From: Spirochaetales bacterium
GTDB taxonomy: Bacteria; Spirochaetota; Spirochaetia; Treponematales; UBA12059
Length of the DNA stretch: 32,867 nt
Direction: 5' to 3'
NCBI GenBank assembly: GCA_016928955.1
Contig: JAFGJV010000020.1
Location: 1-32,867 of the forward strand
The notes below the pieces were generated by a model, which worked only from the letters and a program-made list of their open reading frames with translations, ran no database searches and had not been told where the DNA came from. Both the position numbers and the translations under genes were made by a program. This document shows, piece after piece, positions 17,103 to 25,730 of this stretch (positions are counted from its first letter, which is position 1; each line of letters begins with the position of its first letter).

Positions 17103-18389
17103 TTACTGGCGCTGGGCCTTGGGCCGTATGCGGTCAAAGCCGCAGTAGGGGACCAGGGCCGCGGGCATGCGCACGGAGCCGTCGGCCTCCTGGTAGTTTT
17201 CCAGTATGGCCACGATGGCGCGCGAGCAGGCCAGGGCGGTGCCGTTCAGTCCGTGGACAAACTTGTTTTTGCCGTCGTCGTCCTTGTAGCGCACGCCCAG
17301 GCGCCGGGCCTGGTAGTCCGTGCAATTGGACGTGCTGGTAACCTCGCCCCACTCACCGCCGTTGCGGCCGGGCATCCATGCCTCCAGGTCCCACTTGCGG
17401 TAGGCCGGCGCGCCAAGGTCGCCCGTGCATGTGTCCACCACGCGGAAGGGTATGCCCAGCTCGCTGAACAGCTCTTCCTCTATCTGGCGCAGTTCGCCAT
17501 GGATGCGCTCTGAATCCTCGGGCAGGCAGTACACGAACATCTCGGCCTTGGTGAACTGGTGCACTCGGTACAGGCCCTTGGAGAACTGGCCGGCGGCCCC
17601 GGCTTCCCGGCGGAAGCAGTGCGACACGCCCACCAGCTTGAGAGGCAGCTGGGCTTTGTCCAGGATCTGGTCGGAGTAATAGCCGCCCAGGGTGATTTCC
17701 GCCGTGCCGATCAGGCAGAGATCCTCCTCCGCCAGGCGGTACACGTTGCTCTCCGCACCGCGCGGGTTGAAGCCTATGCCTTCCAGGATTTCCGTCTTGG
17801 CAAGGTCGGGCGTGGAGAAGGGCATGAAGCCCTTGGACATGAGCCTGTCCACGGCAAAGCGTACCAGGGCCATTTCCAGGAGCACGCCCTCGTTCTTGAG
17901 GAAGTAGAATTTCGTGCCCGTCACCTTGGTGCCGGCGTCAAAGTCCAGGATGTCCAGGAGCGCCCCAAGGGCCACGTGGTCCCTGGGCTCAAAGTCAAAG
18001 CTGGTGGGAGTGCCAACGCGCTTGACCTCAAGGTTGTCCTTGTCTTCCTTGCCCCGGGGCGAGTCCGGATGGGCCATGTTGGGAATTTGGGACAGGGCGT
18101 CCTTGAGTTCCCGCTCGGCGGATTCCAGGCGGGACTCGAGCGCGGCTATGCCTTCCTTCAGCGACTTGCCCTCGTCGATCAGGGCCTGGCGCTCGGCGTC
18201 GGGCAGCTTGCCCTTCATGGCGGACGCCACCTCGTTGCGGCGGCGGCGGCGCTCCTCCAGTTCCTTGATGGCGTCTGCGCGCTCGTCGGCAAGGCGGATG
18301 GCCGCGTCTGGGTCGGCTTTCATGTAGCGGTCCGCTATGTTGGCCTTGACCGCGTCGATATTGTCCCGGATGAATTTGATGTCTAGCAT
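17103..18389 (-). CDS. serS: Seryl-tRNA synthetase
   Basis: 428 residues, full length for class II bacterial SerRS, which charges tRNA-Ser in the cytoplasm. The N-terminal LDIKFIRDNIDAVKANIADR leads into the antiparallel coiled-coil tRNA-binding arm (about 30-105, rich in Glu/Arg/Lys). The core contains GTAEITL, motif 2 FRREAGAAG, and motif 3 in NGTALACSRAIVAILENYQ, ending PAALVPYCGF. There is no Shine-Dalgarno before the ATG; instead a -10 (TATCAT) with -35 TTGCGC at 17 bases lies nine bases upstream, implying a two- or three-base leader. It converges with pbpC across 28 bases that hold no visible terminator. Confidence 0.96.
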   Translation of the reverse strand: MLDIKFIRDNIDAVKANIADRYMKADPDAAIRLADERADAIKELEERRRRRNEVASAMKGKLPDAERQALIDEGKSLKEGIAALESRLESAERELKDALSQIPNMAHPDSPRGKEDKDNLEVKRVGTPTSFDFEPRDHVALGALLDILDFDAGTKVTGTKFYFLKNEGVLLEMALVRFAVDRLMSKGFMPFSTPDLAKTEILEGIGFNPRGAESNVYRLAEEDLCLIGTAEITLGGYYSDQILDKAQLPLKLVGVSHCFRREAGAAGQFSKGLYRVHQFTKAEMFVYCLPEDSERIHGELRQIEEELFSELGIPFRVVDTCTGDLGAPAYRKWDLEAWMPGRNGGEWGEVTSTSNCTDYQARRLGVRYKDDDGKNKFVHGLNGTALACSRAIVAILENYQEADGSVRMPAALVPYCGFDRIRPKAQRQ

Positions 18390-18398
18390 GGTGGCGCC

Positions 18399-18427
18399 AT
18401 GATAGAGGAAAAGGCGGCGCGGCGCAA
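18399..18427 (-). promoter_or_regulatory. serS promoter
   Basis: Minus strand: -35 TTGCGC (18427-18422), 17-base spacer, -10 TATCAT (18404-18399). The predicted +1 is the A at about 18392, so the serS mRNA would begin about three bases before its ATG, consistent with the absence of a Shine-Dalgarno. Confidence 0.55.
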
Positions 18428-18449
18428 TCGGTCCCGCGCGGCCTTGCCC

Positions 18450-18479
18450 TTGTGCTAGGCTCCCCTTTTTTGCTAGTCT
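18450..18479 (+). promoter_or_regulatory. Promoter of the four-cysteine protein/prfA operon
   Basis: -35 TTGTGC (18450-18455), 18-base spacer containing a T run, -10 TAGTCT (18474-18479). The ATG at 18485 is five bases further on, again nearly leaderless. Match to consensus is moderate. It is divergent from the serS promoter. Confidence 0.35.
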
Positions 18480-18484
18480 GAGGC

Positions 18485-18661
18485 ATGAAACTAGAGATCA
18501 ACCCCCGGGGCAACGGCGCCTGTCCGCTGTGCGTGTACGACAAGAACTGCAGGCTGAAGAAAAAGCTGGCGGACAACGTTGACGAGGTGAACCCGTCTCC
18601 CGACCTGGAGATGGAGATTGTCATCTACAACTGCCCTTACTTCAAGGAAAAGCTGGCGTGA
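18485..18661 (+). CDS. 58-residue four-cysteine protein upstream of prfA
   Basis: A short gene, easily missed. The sequence starts [19 protein letters not shown] and ends [14 protein letters not shown]. Cysteines at 13, 16, 22 and 50 give C-X2-C-X5-C-X27-C, each of the two Cys-containing segments having a C-P pair; a single Zn or Fe-S site is plausible. The middle is charged ([15 protein letters not shown]). Support for coding: clean ATG, no internal stop, protein-like composition, and TGA overlapping the prfA GTG in GTGA, as in the following genes of this operon. The function is unknown; the position suggests a role tied to translation termination or its regulation. No Shine-Dalgarno at workable spacing is seen. 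Confidence 0.7.
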   Translation: MKLEINPRGNGACPLCVYDKNCRLKKKLADNVDEVNPSPDLEMEIVIYNCPYFKEKLA

Positions 18662-19728
18662 TAGACCGCCTTGAGGCCGCAGCCGCCCGCTACGCCCAAC
18701 TCACCGAGCTGGTATCGTCACCCGACCTGGCCCGCGACGCCGCGCGCTACAAGGACACCATGCGCGAGCGCTCCAGGCTTGAGACCCTGGTAAGCTCGTA
18801 CCAGGAATACCGGCGGCTCCTAGACGAGCTTGAGGGGGCCAAGGCCATGGTGGACGGCGAGGCCGACGGCGAGCTCCGCGACCTGGCCAGGGAAGAGCTT
18901 GCCGGGCTGGAGGGCAGGCGGGACGGGCTGGAGGAAAAACTCAGGCTCCTTCTTGTGCCCCATGACCCCCTGGACGACAAGAACACCATCATGGAAGTCC
19001 GCGCTGGCACGGGCGGCGAGGAGGCGGCGCTTTTTGCCGCCGACCTGTACCGCATGTACAGCCGCTACGCCGACGCCAAGGGCTGGAAGCTCGAGGTCAT
19101 GAGCCTGAGCGAGAGCGGCCTTGGCGGTTTCAAGGAAATCATCTTCTCCCTGTCCGGGGAGGGCGTCTTTGGCAAACTGCGATGGGAGTCCGGCGTGCAC
19201 CGCGTGCAGCGCGTGCCCGCGACGGAAGGCTCGGGCCGCATACACACGAGCGCCGTGACCGTGGCCGTGCTTCCGGAGGCGGAGGAAACCGAGATAGACA
19301 TCCGGCCGGATGAACTGCGCATAGACGTGATGCGCGCGGGCGGCCCCGGCGGCCAGTGCGTCAACACCACGGACTCGGCGGTGCGCATAACCCACATCCC
19401 CACCGGGCTGTCGGTGCATTGCCAGGACGAAAAGAGCCAGATCAAGAACAAGGCCAAGGCCATGCGCATACTCCGTGCGCGCCTCTTTGACTACGAGGAG
19501 GAGCGCAAGAACGCCGAGCGCGCGGCCGAGCGCAGGAGCCAGGTCGGCTCGGGCGACCGTTCCGAGCGCATACGGACGTATAACTTTCCGCAGAACCGCG
19601 TCACCGACCACCGCGTGGATGTGACGCTCTATAAACTGGATCTGTTCATGCAGGGCGACATGGACGAGATCGTGGAGGCCCTGTCCGTGTGGGCGCGCGA
19701 CACGGCGCTCAAAAGCGGGCAGCCTTGA
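18658..19728 (+). CDS. prfA: Peptide chain release factor 1
   Basis: 356 residues. RF1 recognises UAA and UAG and triggers peptide release. The codon-recognition PAT tripeptide is present in [18 protein letters not shown] (residues 187-189), which distinguishes it from RF2. The catalytic GGQ is in [18 protein letters not shown] (Gln233), and the PrmC target glutamine is intact. The start is GTG at 18658, overlapping the upstream stop in GTGA; the N-terminus [14 protein letters not shown] fits family domain 1. The downstream prmC encodes its methyltransferase, a common pairing. Confidence 0.97.
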   Translation: MIDRLEAAAARYAQLTELVSSPDLARDAARYKDTMRERSRLETLVSSYQEYRRLLDELEGAKAMVDGEADGELRDLAREELAGLEGRRDGLEEKLRLLLVPHDPLDDKNTIMEVRAGTGGEEAALFAADLYRMYSRYADAKGWKLEVMSLSESGLGGFKEIIFSLSGEGVFGKLRWESGVHRVQRVPATEGSGRIHTSAVTVAVLPEAEETEIDIRPDELRIDVMRAGGPGGQCVNTTDSAVRITHIPTGLSVHCQDEKSQIKNKAKAMRILRARLFDYEEERKNAERAAERRSQVGSGDRSERIRTYNFPQNRVTDHRVDVTLYKLDLFMQGDMDEIVEALSVWARDTALKSGQP

Positions 19729-20567
19729 CCCTGCGCGAAGCGCTCGCGGAAGGCCAAGGCAGGATCGGGGCAAGCCGCCCAGGATCGCCCTTCCTGGACG
19801 CTTCGCTCCTCTTGGCCTGGGCCCTTGGCAGTACCCGTGATAGGCTCCTGGCCAGCCTGCCCGAGCCCGTGCCGGCTTCCGTCCTTGCGCGGTACCGCGC
19901 CCTGGTGGAGCGCAGGGCATCCGGGGAAGCGGTGGCCTACATCACAGGCCGCAAGGAATTCCTGGGGCGCGACTTTATCGTGGACAGGCGCGTGCTGGTG
20001 CCCAGGCCGGACACCGAGATTCTGGTCGAGACGGCGCTAGCCGGGCTTCCCGCACCCGGGGCAGTGCCGATCAGGATCCACGACGCGTATTGCGGCTCGG
20101 GCTGCGTGGGCATATCGCTGGCCCTGGCCAGGCCGGACGCCGACCTGTCCCTGTCCGACCTGGACCCAGGCGCGCGCGACGTATGCGCGGCCAACTGCCT
20201 GGCCCTGCTTGGCAGGGTACCGCCCATCCTGGCGTCAGACGCCCTGTCCGGCGTGGACGGCCCCTTTGACCTCATTACCGCCAACCCTCCCTATGTGCGC
20301 TCCGACCTTACGCTTTCCATCCTGGGCAAGGGGAGCGTCGAGCCTCGCCTGGCCCTGGACGGCGGTCCTGACGGCCTGGCCCAGTATGGCGCGCTGGCCG
20401 GGCAGGCCATGCTGCGGCTAGCTCCGGGAGGCGTCCTGGCAGTTGAGATTGGGGACGAACAGGCCGCCGACGTGGCGCGGCTGTTCGACGCGGCAGGGTT
20501 TGCCCAGGTGCGCACGACGCGCGACCTGGCCGGGCACGACCGCGTGGTCACGGGCAGGCGGCCATGA
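19725..20567 (+). CDS. prmC: Release factor glutamine N5-methyltransferase
   Basis: 280 residues from the TTG at 19725. PrmC/HemK methylates the GGQ glutamine of RF1 and RF2 using SAM. The N-terminal helical domain (TLREALAEG onward) is followed by [18 protein letters not shown], the SAM-site segment [16 protein letters not shown], and the catalytic NPPYV followed by [13 protein letters not shown]. The TTG overlaps the prfA stop in TTGA and gives the normal N-terminus; an upstream in-frame ATG at 19689 lies inside prfA and would add 12 unsupported residues. The stop overlaps the next ATG (ATGA). Confidence 0.95.
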   Translation: MTLREALAEGQGRIGASRPGSPFLDASLLLAWALGSTRDRLLASLPEPVPASVLARYRALVERRASGEAVAYITGRKEFLGRDFIVDRRVLVPRPDTEILVETALAGLPAPGAVPIRIHDAYCGSGCVGISLALARPDADLSLSDLDPGARDVCAANCLALLGRVPPILASDALSGVDGPFDLITANPPYVRSDLTLSILGKGSVEPRLALDGGPDGLAQYGALAGQAMLRLAPGGVLAVEIGDEQAADVARLFDAAGFAQVRTTRDLAGHDRVVTGRRP

Positions 20568-22609
20568 AGTACGACGAGCGCCTTGACGACCGGCTGGACA
20601 AGTTCGCGGACGACGAGCGCGGGCGCATAGCCCAGGCTCGCGACTGGGCCGGCCAACTGCACGCCGGAAAGACGCGCGCCTCCGGCGAGCCGGAGCTCGC
20701 CCACCTGGAGCGTGTGGCGGCTATACTGGCCGGCATGGGCATGGACGCGGACAGCGTTTTGGCCGGACTTCTCCACCATGCCATGGAGCACGCCCAGGCA
20801 GACCGGCCGGAACTGGAACGCCGCTTTGGCGGGAGGGTGGCGGCCCTGGCGGCCGAGCTTGCCAGCGTCGCGTCGCTCAAGGCGCGGAACAAGACCATTC
20901 ACGCCGCGGATACCCTGCGCAAGATGCTGTTCGCCATGACCAGCGACCTGCGCGTCATCATCGTCATGCTTGCCGACAAGCTGGACAGCATGCGAACGCT
21001 CAGGTACCTGCCGCCCGACGACCGCAAGAGCATAGCCGCCGACTGCCTGGACGTGTTCGCGCCCCTGGCCGACCGCCTGGGTATCAGCTGGCTCAAGGAC
21101 GAGCTTGAGGACCTGGCGCTCAAGGAGATCAACCGCGAGGCCTACGATCAGATCAAGCTCCTGGTGGCCGGCAAGAAGGCCGAGCGCGAGGCCCTGCTGG
21201 AGCGGGCGCGCGCGGACCTGGTGGCCGAGGCCAAAGCGGAGGGTATGCAGGTCGAGGTGATGGCGCGCGCCAAGCACTTCTATTCCATTTACCAGAAGAT
21301 GCGCCGGCGGGCAAAGGGCTCGGACGAGCTGTACGACCTGTCGGGGCTGCGCCTGCTGTGCGGCACGGAGACCGAGTGCTACGCCCTGGTCGGCATCGTC
21401 CACCGCCTGTGGAAACCCGTGGACGGGCGCTTCAAGGACTACATAGCCAGGCCCAAGGCCAACGGCTACCAAAGCATCCACACCACGGTCCTGGCCTACG
21501 AGGATCTGCCGCTGGAGATCCAGATACGCACGCGGACCATGCACGACATAGCCGAATTCGGGGTGGCGTCGCATTGGCTGTACAAGCGGGGAAGCAGCGC
21601 TGAAGCCAGGCGTCCGGAGGACCTGGCCGTGGTCAGGCGGCTCCAGGACTGGGCGTCCTTCCTGGCCGCGGGCGACGAATTCCTGTCGGGCATCAAGGCC
21701 GAGCTCCTCAAGGATTCCATCTTTGTGTTCACGCCCAAGGGCGACCCGATAGAGCTTCCGGCCGGCGCCACGCCCCTGGACTTTGCGTACGCCATCCATA
21801 CCAGCGTGGGCGAGCGCACCATGGCGGCCAAGGCCGACGGCGCCATCATCCCCCTGGACGCCCAGCTCAGGAACACGCAGGTGGTGGACATACTGACCAG
21901 CGCTACGGCCAGGCCGAGCGTCAACTGGCTGAACTCGGTCAGGACCAGCCGCGCCAAGTCCAAGATACGCCAGTGGCTGGTGAACAACGGGCTCATGTCG
22001 GCTCCGGAGCGGGCCGGGGCCAGGAAGCGCGACGAGAGGGACGACGCTGACAGGCCGCGCGTTATCGAGCGGCGCGCCGAACCCGAGCAGGACCAGCGCC
22101 GGCCGGATTCGGGCGACCCCGCGGCCGTTGTGGACTTCCGCCCCTACAAGCCGAACGAGGCCACGGACACGGCCTCCGTGGGTCTGCGCATAGCTGGGGC
22201 GGGCAACCTGATGGTTCGCTTTGCAGGATGCTGCAAGCCGGCCGCGGGCGACAGGATCGTGGGCTATGTGTCCCGCGGGCGGGGTATCGTCATACACCGC
22301 GCCGGCTGTCCCAACCTGCCGAACATCAGCGAGTTCGCCGAGCGCCGCGTGGACGTCAGCTGGGAGGTGACGCCGGGGCTGACGCGGCGCTACCGGGTGT
22401 CGGCCAAGCGCTCCGACGACCTGTTCTCGGAGATAGAGAATGCGGCCAAGAAAAACGGAGGCCGTCTCCTAGAAGGGCGCCTCGAGCAGGAGGCTGACGG
22501 ACTGTCGGGCAGCTTTACCATGGCCTTTTCCAGTGCGGACGACGCCAAGGTGGTGGAGCGCAACCTGCGCAACGTGCCGTCCATCCTGGCCATACGGCGC
22601 GAGGACTGA
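20564..22609 (+). CDS. rel: RelA/SpoT family (p)ppGpp synthetase with degenerate hydrolase site
   Basis: 681 residues in the long Rel layout: HD hydrolase domain (about 25-170), synthetase (about 230-345), TGS (about 385-445), CC/zinc-finger part with FAGCCKPAAGD and RAGCPN (545-585), and ACT (about 605-681). Synthetase residues look intact: HFYSIYQKM, YDLSGLRLL (Asp258), GRFKDYIARPKANGYQS with the RxKD loop (289-292), and LEIQIRT (Glu318). The hydrolase HDxxED reads HHAMEH (71-76), so both acidic Asp residues are His, and LADRLHNMRTL reads LADKLDSMRTL, losing the usual Asn at 142. I infer a synthetase with weak or no hydrolysis. The RxKD loop is the type seen in bifunctional Rel enzymes, suggesting secondary loss. 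Last gene of the prfA operon. Confidence 0.92.
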   Translation: MKYDERLDDRLDKFADDERGRIAQARDWAGQLHAGKTRASGEPELAHLERVAAILAGMGMDADSVLAGLLHHAMEHAQADRPELERRFGGRVAALAAELASVASLKARNKTIHAADTLRKMLFAMTSDLRVIIVMLADKLDSMRTLRYLPPDDRKSIAADCLDVFAPLADRLGISWLKDELEDLALKEINREAYDQIKLLVAGKKAEREALLERARADLVAEAKAEGMQVEVMARAKHFYSIYQKMRRRAKGSDELYDLSGLRLLCGTETECYALVGIVHRLWKPVDGRFKDYIARPKANGYQSIHTTVLAYEDLPLEIQIRTRTMHDIAEFGVASHWLYKRGSSAEARRPEDLAVVRRLQDWASFLAAGDEFLSGIKAELLKDSIFVFTPKGDPIELPAGATPLDFAYAIHTSVGERTMAAKADGAIIPLDAQLRNTQVVDILTSATARPSVNWLNSVRTSRAKSKIRQWLVNNGLMSAPERAGARKRDERDDADRPRVIERRAEPEQDQRRPDSGDPAAVVDFRPYKPNEATDTASVGLRIAGAGNLMVRFAGCCKPAAGDRIVGYVSRGRGIVIHRAGCPNLPNISEFAERRVDVSWEVTPGLTRRYRVSAKRSDDLFSEIENAAKKNGGRLLEGRLEQEADGLSGSFTMAFSSADDAKVVERNLRNVPSILAIRRED

Positions 22610-22631
22610 GCTCGCTGTACGCAGCGGCGCA

Positions 22632-22676
22632 AAGACAAGGAGAGGCGGGCCGAAACGGCCCGCCTCTCCTTGTCTT
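22632..22676. terminator. 20-bp perfect hairpin between convergent genes
   Basis: Arms 22632-22651 and 22657-22676 are perfect complements with loop GAAAC. It lies between the stops of rel (plus) and the M16-family gene (minus), so it probably terminates both transcripts. Neither side has a proper T run, only TCTT on both strands, so it is not a classical intrinsic terminator and may act by blocking or processing RNA. Confidence 0.55.
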
Positions 22677-22702
22677 AACCTTTCATGCTCGCGCGCAGTG
22701 TG

Positions 22703-24244
22703 TCACTCGGCGGCCGTGAAGCGCAGGTAGTCGGCCTTGTCCACCTTGTTGATGGTAGCCGAGTCGCCCACCACGATCCAGCTGACCGGAGCCGGCACCA
22801 CGTACGCCTTGACCGCGGCCACCACGTCGGCCGCCTGGATGGCGTTGATCTTGTCTATAAAGCGCAGGTATTCGGTAGCGTCGCCAAAATAGAAGAGGCT
22901 CTGCGCCAGCTGGGACGCCATCTCGGCGTTGGTCTGCTGGCTGCCGTAGAAGGCGTTGACGTACTTGGCCTTGTACGCTCCGATGGTGTCGGCCAGCGGG
23001 GCGTAGGCGTCATCACCGCCGGCCACGCTCAGGGACTTGCCGGAGGCGAGCAGGGCTATGGCCTGGTCTACCCAGGTCTTGACGGCCTCGGGCTGGCTGG
23101 TCTTGTACACCACCAGGGACCCGTAGGGATTCTGGAAGCCGTGGGCGTTGGCCCAGGTGGAGTAGCAGGCCCCGTGCTCAGTGCGCACGATGGAGAACAA
23201 CAGCTCGTTGAGTATGGAATAGGCCAGCTGGAGGGTCGGGAAGTCCGGGCTCTTCACGTCAGCTATGGGATAGTCGCCGCGCACGTAGGCAATGCCCTTG
23301 GACTTCTCGAATTTTTCCAGGTACACGGCGGGGGCGACCTGGTGGCGCTCGACCAGGGGCAGGGCCACGCCGGTGCGGGGCAGGGTGCCAAAGGTGGCGT
23401 TCAGGGCGGCCGCCAGCTTGTCGGCGTCAAAGTTGCCCACGGCGACGATGGCCATGCGGTCGGCCTGGAGCTTGGACGCCCAGTAGTCCTTGACCTCGGA
23501 CAGGGCGATGGATCCGATGGACGCCGGAGTGCCGGCAAAGTCGGCCTGGTACGGGTGGCCGGCGAACATCTTCTCGTGGAGCTTGGCCACCGCGTAGTTG
23601 TACGGGTCTGCCAGGGACTTCTGCACGCTCACCTTGAAGTCGTTCTGAACCAGGTTGAACTGGCCGGAGTCAAAGGCTGGCCTGAGCACGCAGTCCGCGA
23701 ACACGGCGAACATGTCGTCCCAGTACTTGTCTATGGTGTTGAGGTCAAAGCTGGCCCAGTCATACCCGGCGGCCGTGTAGCCGATGGAGCTGCTCTTTTC
23801 GTACTGGAAGCGCTGGAGTTCGGCGTAGCCATAGGACGCCGATCCGCGGGCCATCAGGGCAAGCGTCATGGCCTCAAGGCCGGCCTTGTCCGGGCCGACC
23901 ATGGCAACACCGCCCTTGAAGGCTACCTTCAGGGTGAACACGCGGTTGGCCGGGTTTTTCTTGATGATGACGGGGACGCCGTTGGCCAAGGTCCGCGTCT
24001 CTATGGTTTCCAGGTTGGCCTGCATGTAGGCGCCGGGCGTGTCGGGCGTCTTCCACGCGGCCACGGGGCCGGCCGGAAGCTTCCAGCCCGCGTACGCTTC
24101 CTTGGCGGCGTCTTCTGGACTGCGCGCGTCAGCGGCCGGCGTTATGGCCGCGTCTGCGGCTGCGGCCGGCGAACCGACGCACGAGCCGAGGATGGCTAGC
24201 GTCGCCGAAAGCGCCAGGGCGACAGACAATATGTAGCGTTTCAT
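22703..24244 (-). CDS. M16-family peptidase homologue without zinc site, lipoprotein
   Basis: 513 residues from the ATG at 24244. N-terminus MKRYILSVALALSATLAILGSC gives a signal peptide with a spirochaete-like lipobox (L-G-S-C), so it is probably a lipoprotein. M16 fold markers: LANGVPVIIKKNPANRVFTLKVAFKGG at the start of the N-domain and the C-domain DRMAIVAVGNFDADKL. Where the HxxEH zinc motif should be, the sequence reads DKAGLEAMTLALMARGS, with no His, so it is non-catalytic. Its ATG overlaps the TAA of the upstream M16 gene (TAATG), with GGAGGA before it, so the two are translated together, as in M16B pairs of one active and one inactive subunit. An ATG five codons earlier is not favoured. 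Confidence 0.88.
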   Translation of the reverse strand: MKRYILSVALALSATLAILGSCVGSPAAAADAAITPAADARSPEDAAKEAYAGWKLPAGPVAAWKTPDTPGAYMQANLETIETRTLANGVPVIIKKNPANRVFTLKVAFKGGVAMVGPDKAGLEAMTLALMARGSASYGYAELQRFQYEKSSSIGYTAAGYDWASFDLNTIDKYWDDMFAVFADCVLRPAFDSGQFNLVQNDFKVSVQKSLADPYNYAVAKLHEKMFAGHPYQADFAGTPASIGSIALSEVKDYWASKLQADRMAIVAVGNFDADKLAAALNATFGTLPRTGVALPLVERHQVAPAVYLEKFEKSKGIAYVRGDYPIADVKSPDFPTLQLAYSILNELLFSIVRTEHGACYSTWANAHGFQNPYGSLVVYKTSQPEAVKTWVDQAIALLASGKSLSVAGGDDAYAPLADTIGAYKAKYVNAFYGSQQTNAEMASQLAQSLFYFGDATEYLRFIDKINAIQAADVVAAVKAYVVPAPVSWIVVGDSATINKVDKADYLRFTAAE

Positions 24245-25716
24245 TACTCGGTCCTCCACCAGAAGGCGTTATCCGGGCTCACGGTCTCAAAGCCGGCGGC
24301 CGCCAGCGCGTCCTTCTCCGCCTGGTAGTCGGCGGGATTGACGCGCAGGGCCACTATGTCCACGTTCTTGAGCACGTAGCGGTTCAGGAAGGCGGCTATG
24401 TCCGCGCGCTCGACCTTTTTCATGTTCGTCACGTAGCCAAAGAAGTAGTCGGTTGACGCCACCGACCACCAGAACGACAGGGTCTCTATGAATTTTTCCG
24501 GGGTCTCGAGGGACAGGATCTGCTCGTCCTCCAGCTTCTGCTTGACCACGGAAAATTCCTGGGCCGAGAAGTAGCCTGCGTCCGACACCATGGCCTTGAC
24601 CTCGCCGTCGCGTACCACGCCCCGGAACTGGTCCTTGGCCCGCTGGGCCAGGGGCGCGTTGGCCGCGTCCACCATGATGTAGGTTGAGAAGAATATCTGC
24701 CCGCCGTCGCGCTGGGTGTAGTAATAGGCGGACGTGTAGTCCTTGTCGTACAGGGCAGGTACCTGGTCGTACACCGTTTTCTTGAAGCGGCCGTCCGGGT
24801 TCTGGAGCAGGAAGCCCCACACGTCGGCGGCGTAGGTAGCCTTGGGGTCGGCCAACACGTCCGGGCCGCGCATGCGCAGTTCCACGTAGCCTATGCCCTT
24901 GGGCAGGGACTCGTCTGGGTACACCAGGTACGCGGGCGCCTTGAGGCCGGGCGTGGGATGGGCGGGAGCGGGAACCTTCCACGGATCGGCCGCGCGCTTC
25001 CAGGAGCCGTACCACTTCTTGACCAGGGCGTACACCTCATCGGGGTTGACGTCCCCGCCCACAAAGATGGCGGCGTTGTTGGGTATGTAGAACGCGTTCT
25101 GGATGGCGCGCAGGGTGTCGGATGTGGCCGACGCCACCACGGCCTCGTAGCCGCCTATGTCGCGGCGCCAGGGGTAGGCGGAAAACAGGCGCTTGTCCAT
25201 GGCCGCCGAGTACACCTGGTCGGGATCGGACAGGAAACCGTTGATCTCGTTGATGACCACGCTCTTTTCTATCTCGAGCTCGTCGTCCTCAAAGAGCGGT
25301 TCCCGCACTGCGTAGGACCAGAACTCCAGGCCGGCCTCCGTCTTGTCCGAGGGCACGGTGAAGTAGTAGGTCACGTACTCGGTGGACGTGCCGCCGTTCC
25401 ACTCGGCCACGCCGAGCTGGGTCATAGCGGCGGAAAATTCGGTTTCCGTGGCGTATTTTGAGTTCCCCTTGAAGAGCATGTGCTCGTACAGGTGGAAGAG
25501 CCCCACGGTCTCCGGCGTCTGGGTGATGGACCCGCAGCGGAACGTGATCTGGATGCGCGCCAGGGGAACCTGGTGGTTTTCCAGCACGAAGAGCTCAAGG
25601 CCGTTGTCCAGCTTGAAGCGCTTGAGCCCGGCTATGGGCGTGCCGTCCGCGTACGCGGCCTGGGACAGACCCAGGCACAGCGTAAACGCAAGGAATGCCA
25701 AAAGCGAACGTTTCAT
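24244..25716 (-). CDS. M16-family zinc metallopeptidase, exported
   Basis: 490 residues. Signal peptide MKRSLLAFLAFTLCLGLSQAAYA with likely cleavage after AYA, so it is periplasmic or released. The zinc motif HLYEH (75-79, in GLFHLYEHMLFKG) and the distal Glu157 in VVINEINGF are present; the substrate-strand motif NGGTSTEYVTYYFTV follows the pattern of the family. The C-terminal domain carries the Arg/Tyr region YYTQRDGGQIFF. It probably degrades peptides in the envelope together with the inactive partner encoded downstream. GGAGGG is upstream of the ATG. Confidence 0.92.
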   Translation of the reverse strand: MKRSLLAFLAFTLCLGLSQAAYADGTPIAGLKRFKLDNGLELFVLENHQVPLARIQITFRCGSITQTPETVGLFHLYEHMLFKGNSKYATETEFSAAMTQLGVAEWNGGTSTEYVTYYFTVPSDKTEAGLEFWSYAVREPLFEDDELEIEKSVVINEINGFLSDPDQVYSAAMDKRLFSAYPWRRDIGGYEAVVASATSDTLRAIQNAFYIPNNAAIFVGGDVNPDEVYALVKKWYGSWKRAADPWKVPAPAHPTPGLKAPAYLVYPDESLPKGIGYVELRMRGPDVLADPKATYAADVWGFLLQNPDGRFKKTVYDQVPALYDKDYTSAYYYTQRDGGQIFFSTYIMVDAANAPLAQRAKDQFRGVVRDGEVKAMVSDAGYFSAQEFSVVKQKLEDEQILSLETPEKFIETLSFWWSVASTDYFFGYVTNMKKVERADIAAFLNRYVLKNVDIVALRVNPADYQAEKDALAAAGFETVSPDNAFWWRTE

Positions 25717-25730
25717 AGAATCCCTCCACG

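Noticed and set aside
18390-18484. Possible T-box or other riboswitch before serS
   Set aside because: The predicted promoter leaves a leader of only about three bases, so no structured leader can exist.
20291-22297. A 668-codon open frame on the minus strand opposite prmC and rel
   Set aside because: It is a mirror of GC-rich coding DNA; the plus-strand proteins have clear conserved motifs, and the antisense product is low-complexity His/Gly/Val-rich with no domain.
22685-24199. A 504-codon plus-strand open frame opposite the inactive M16 gene
   Set aside because: Shadow frame; the minus strand encodes a signal peptide and M16 fold with a coupled start.
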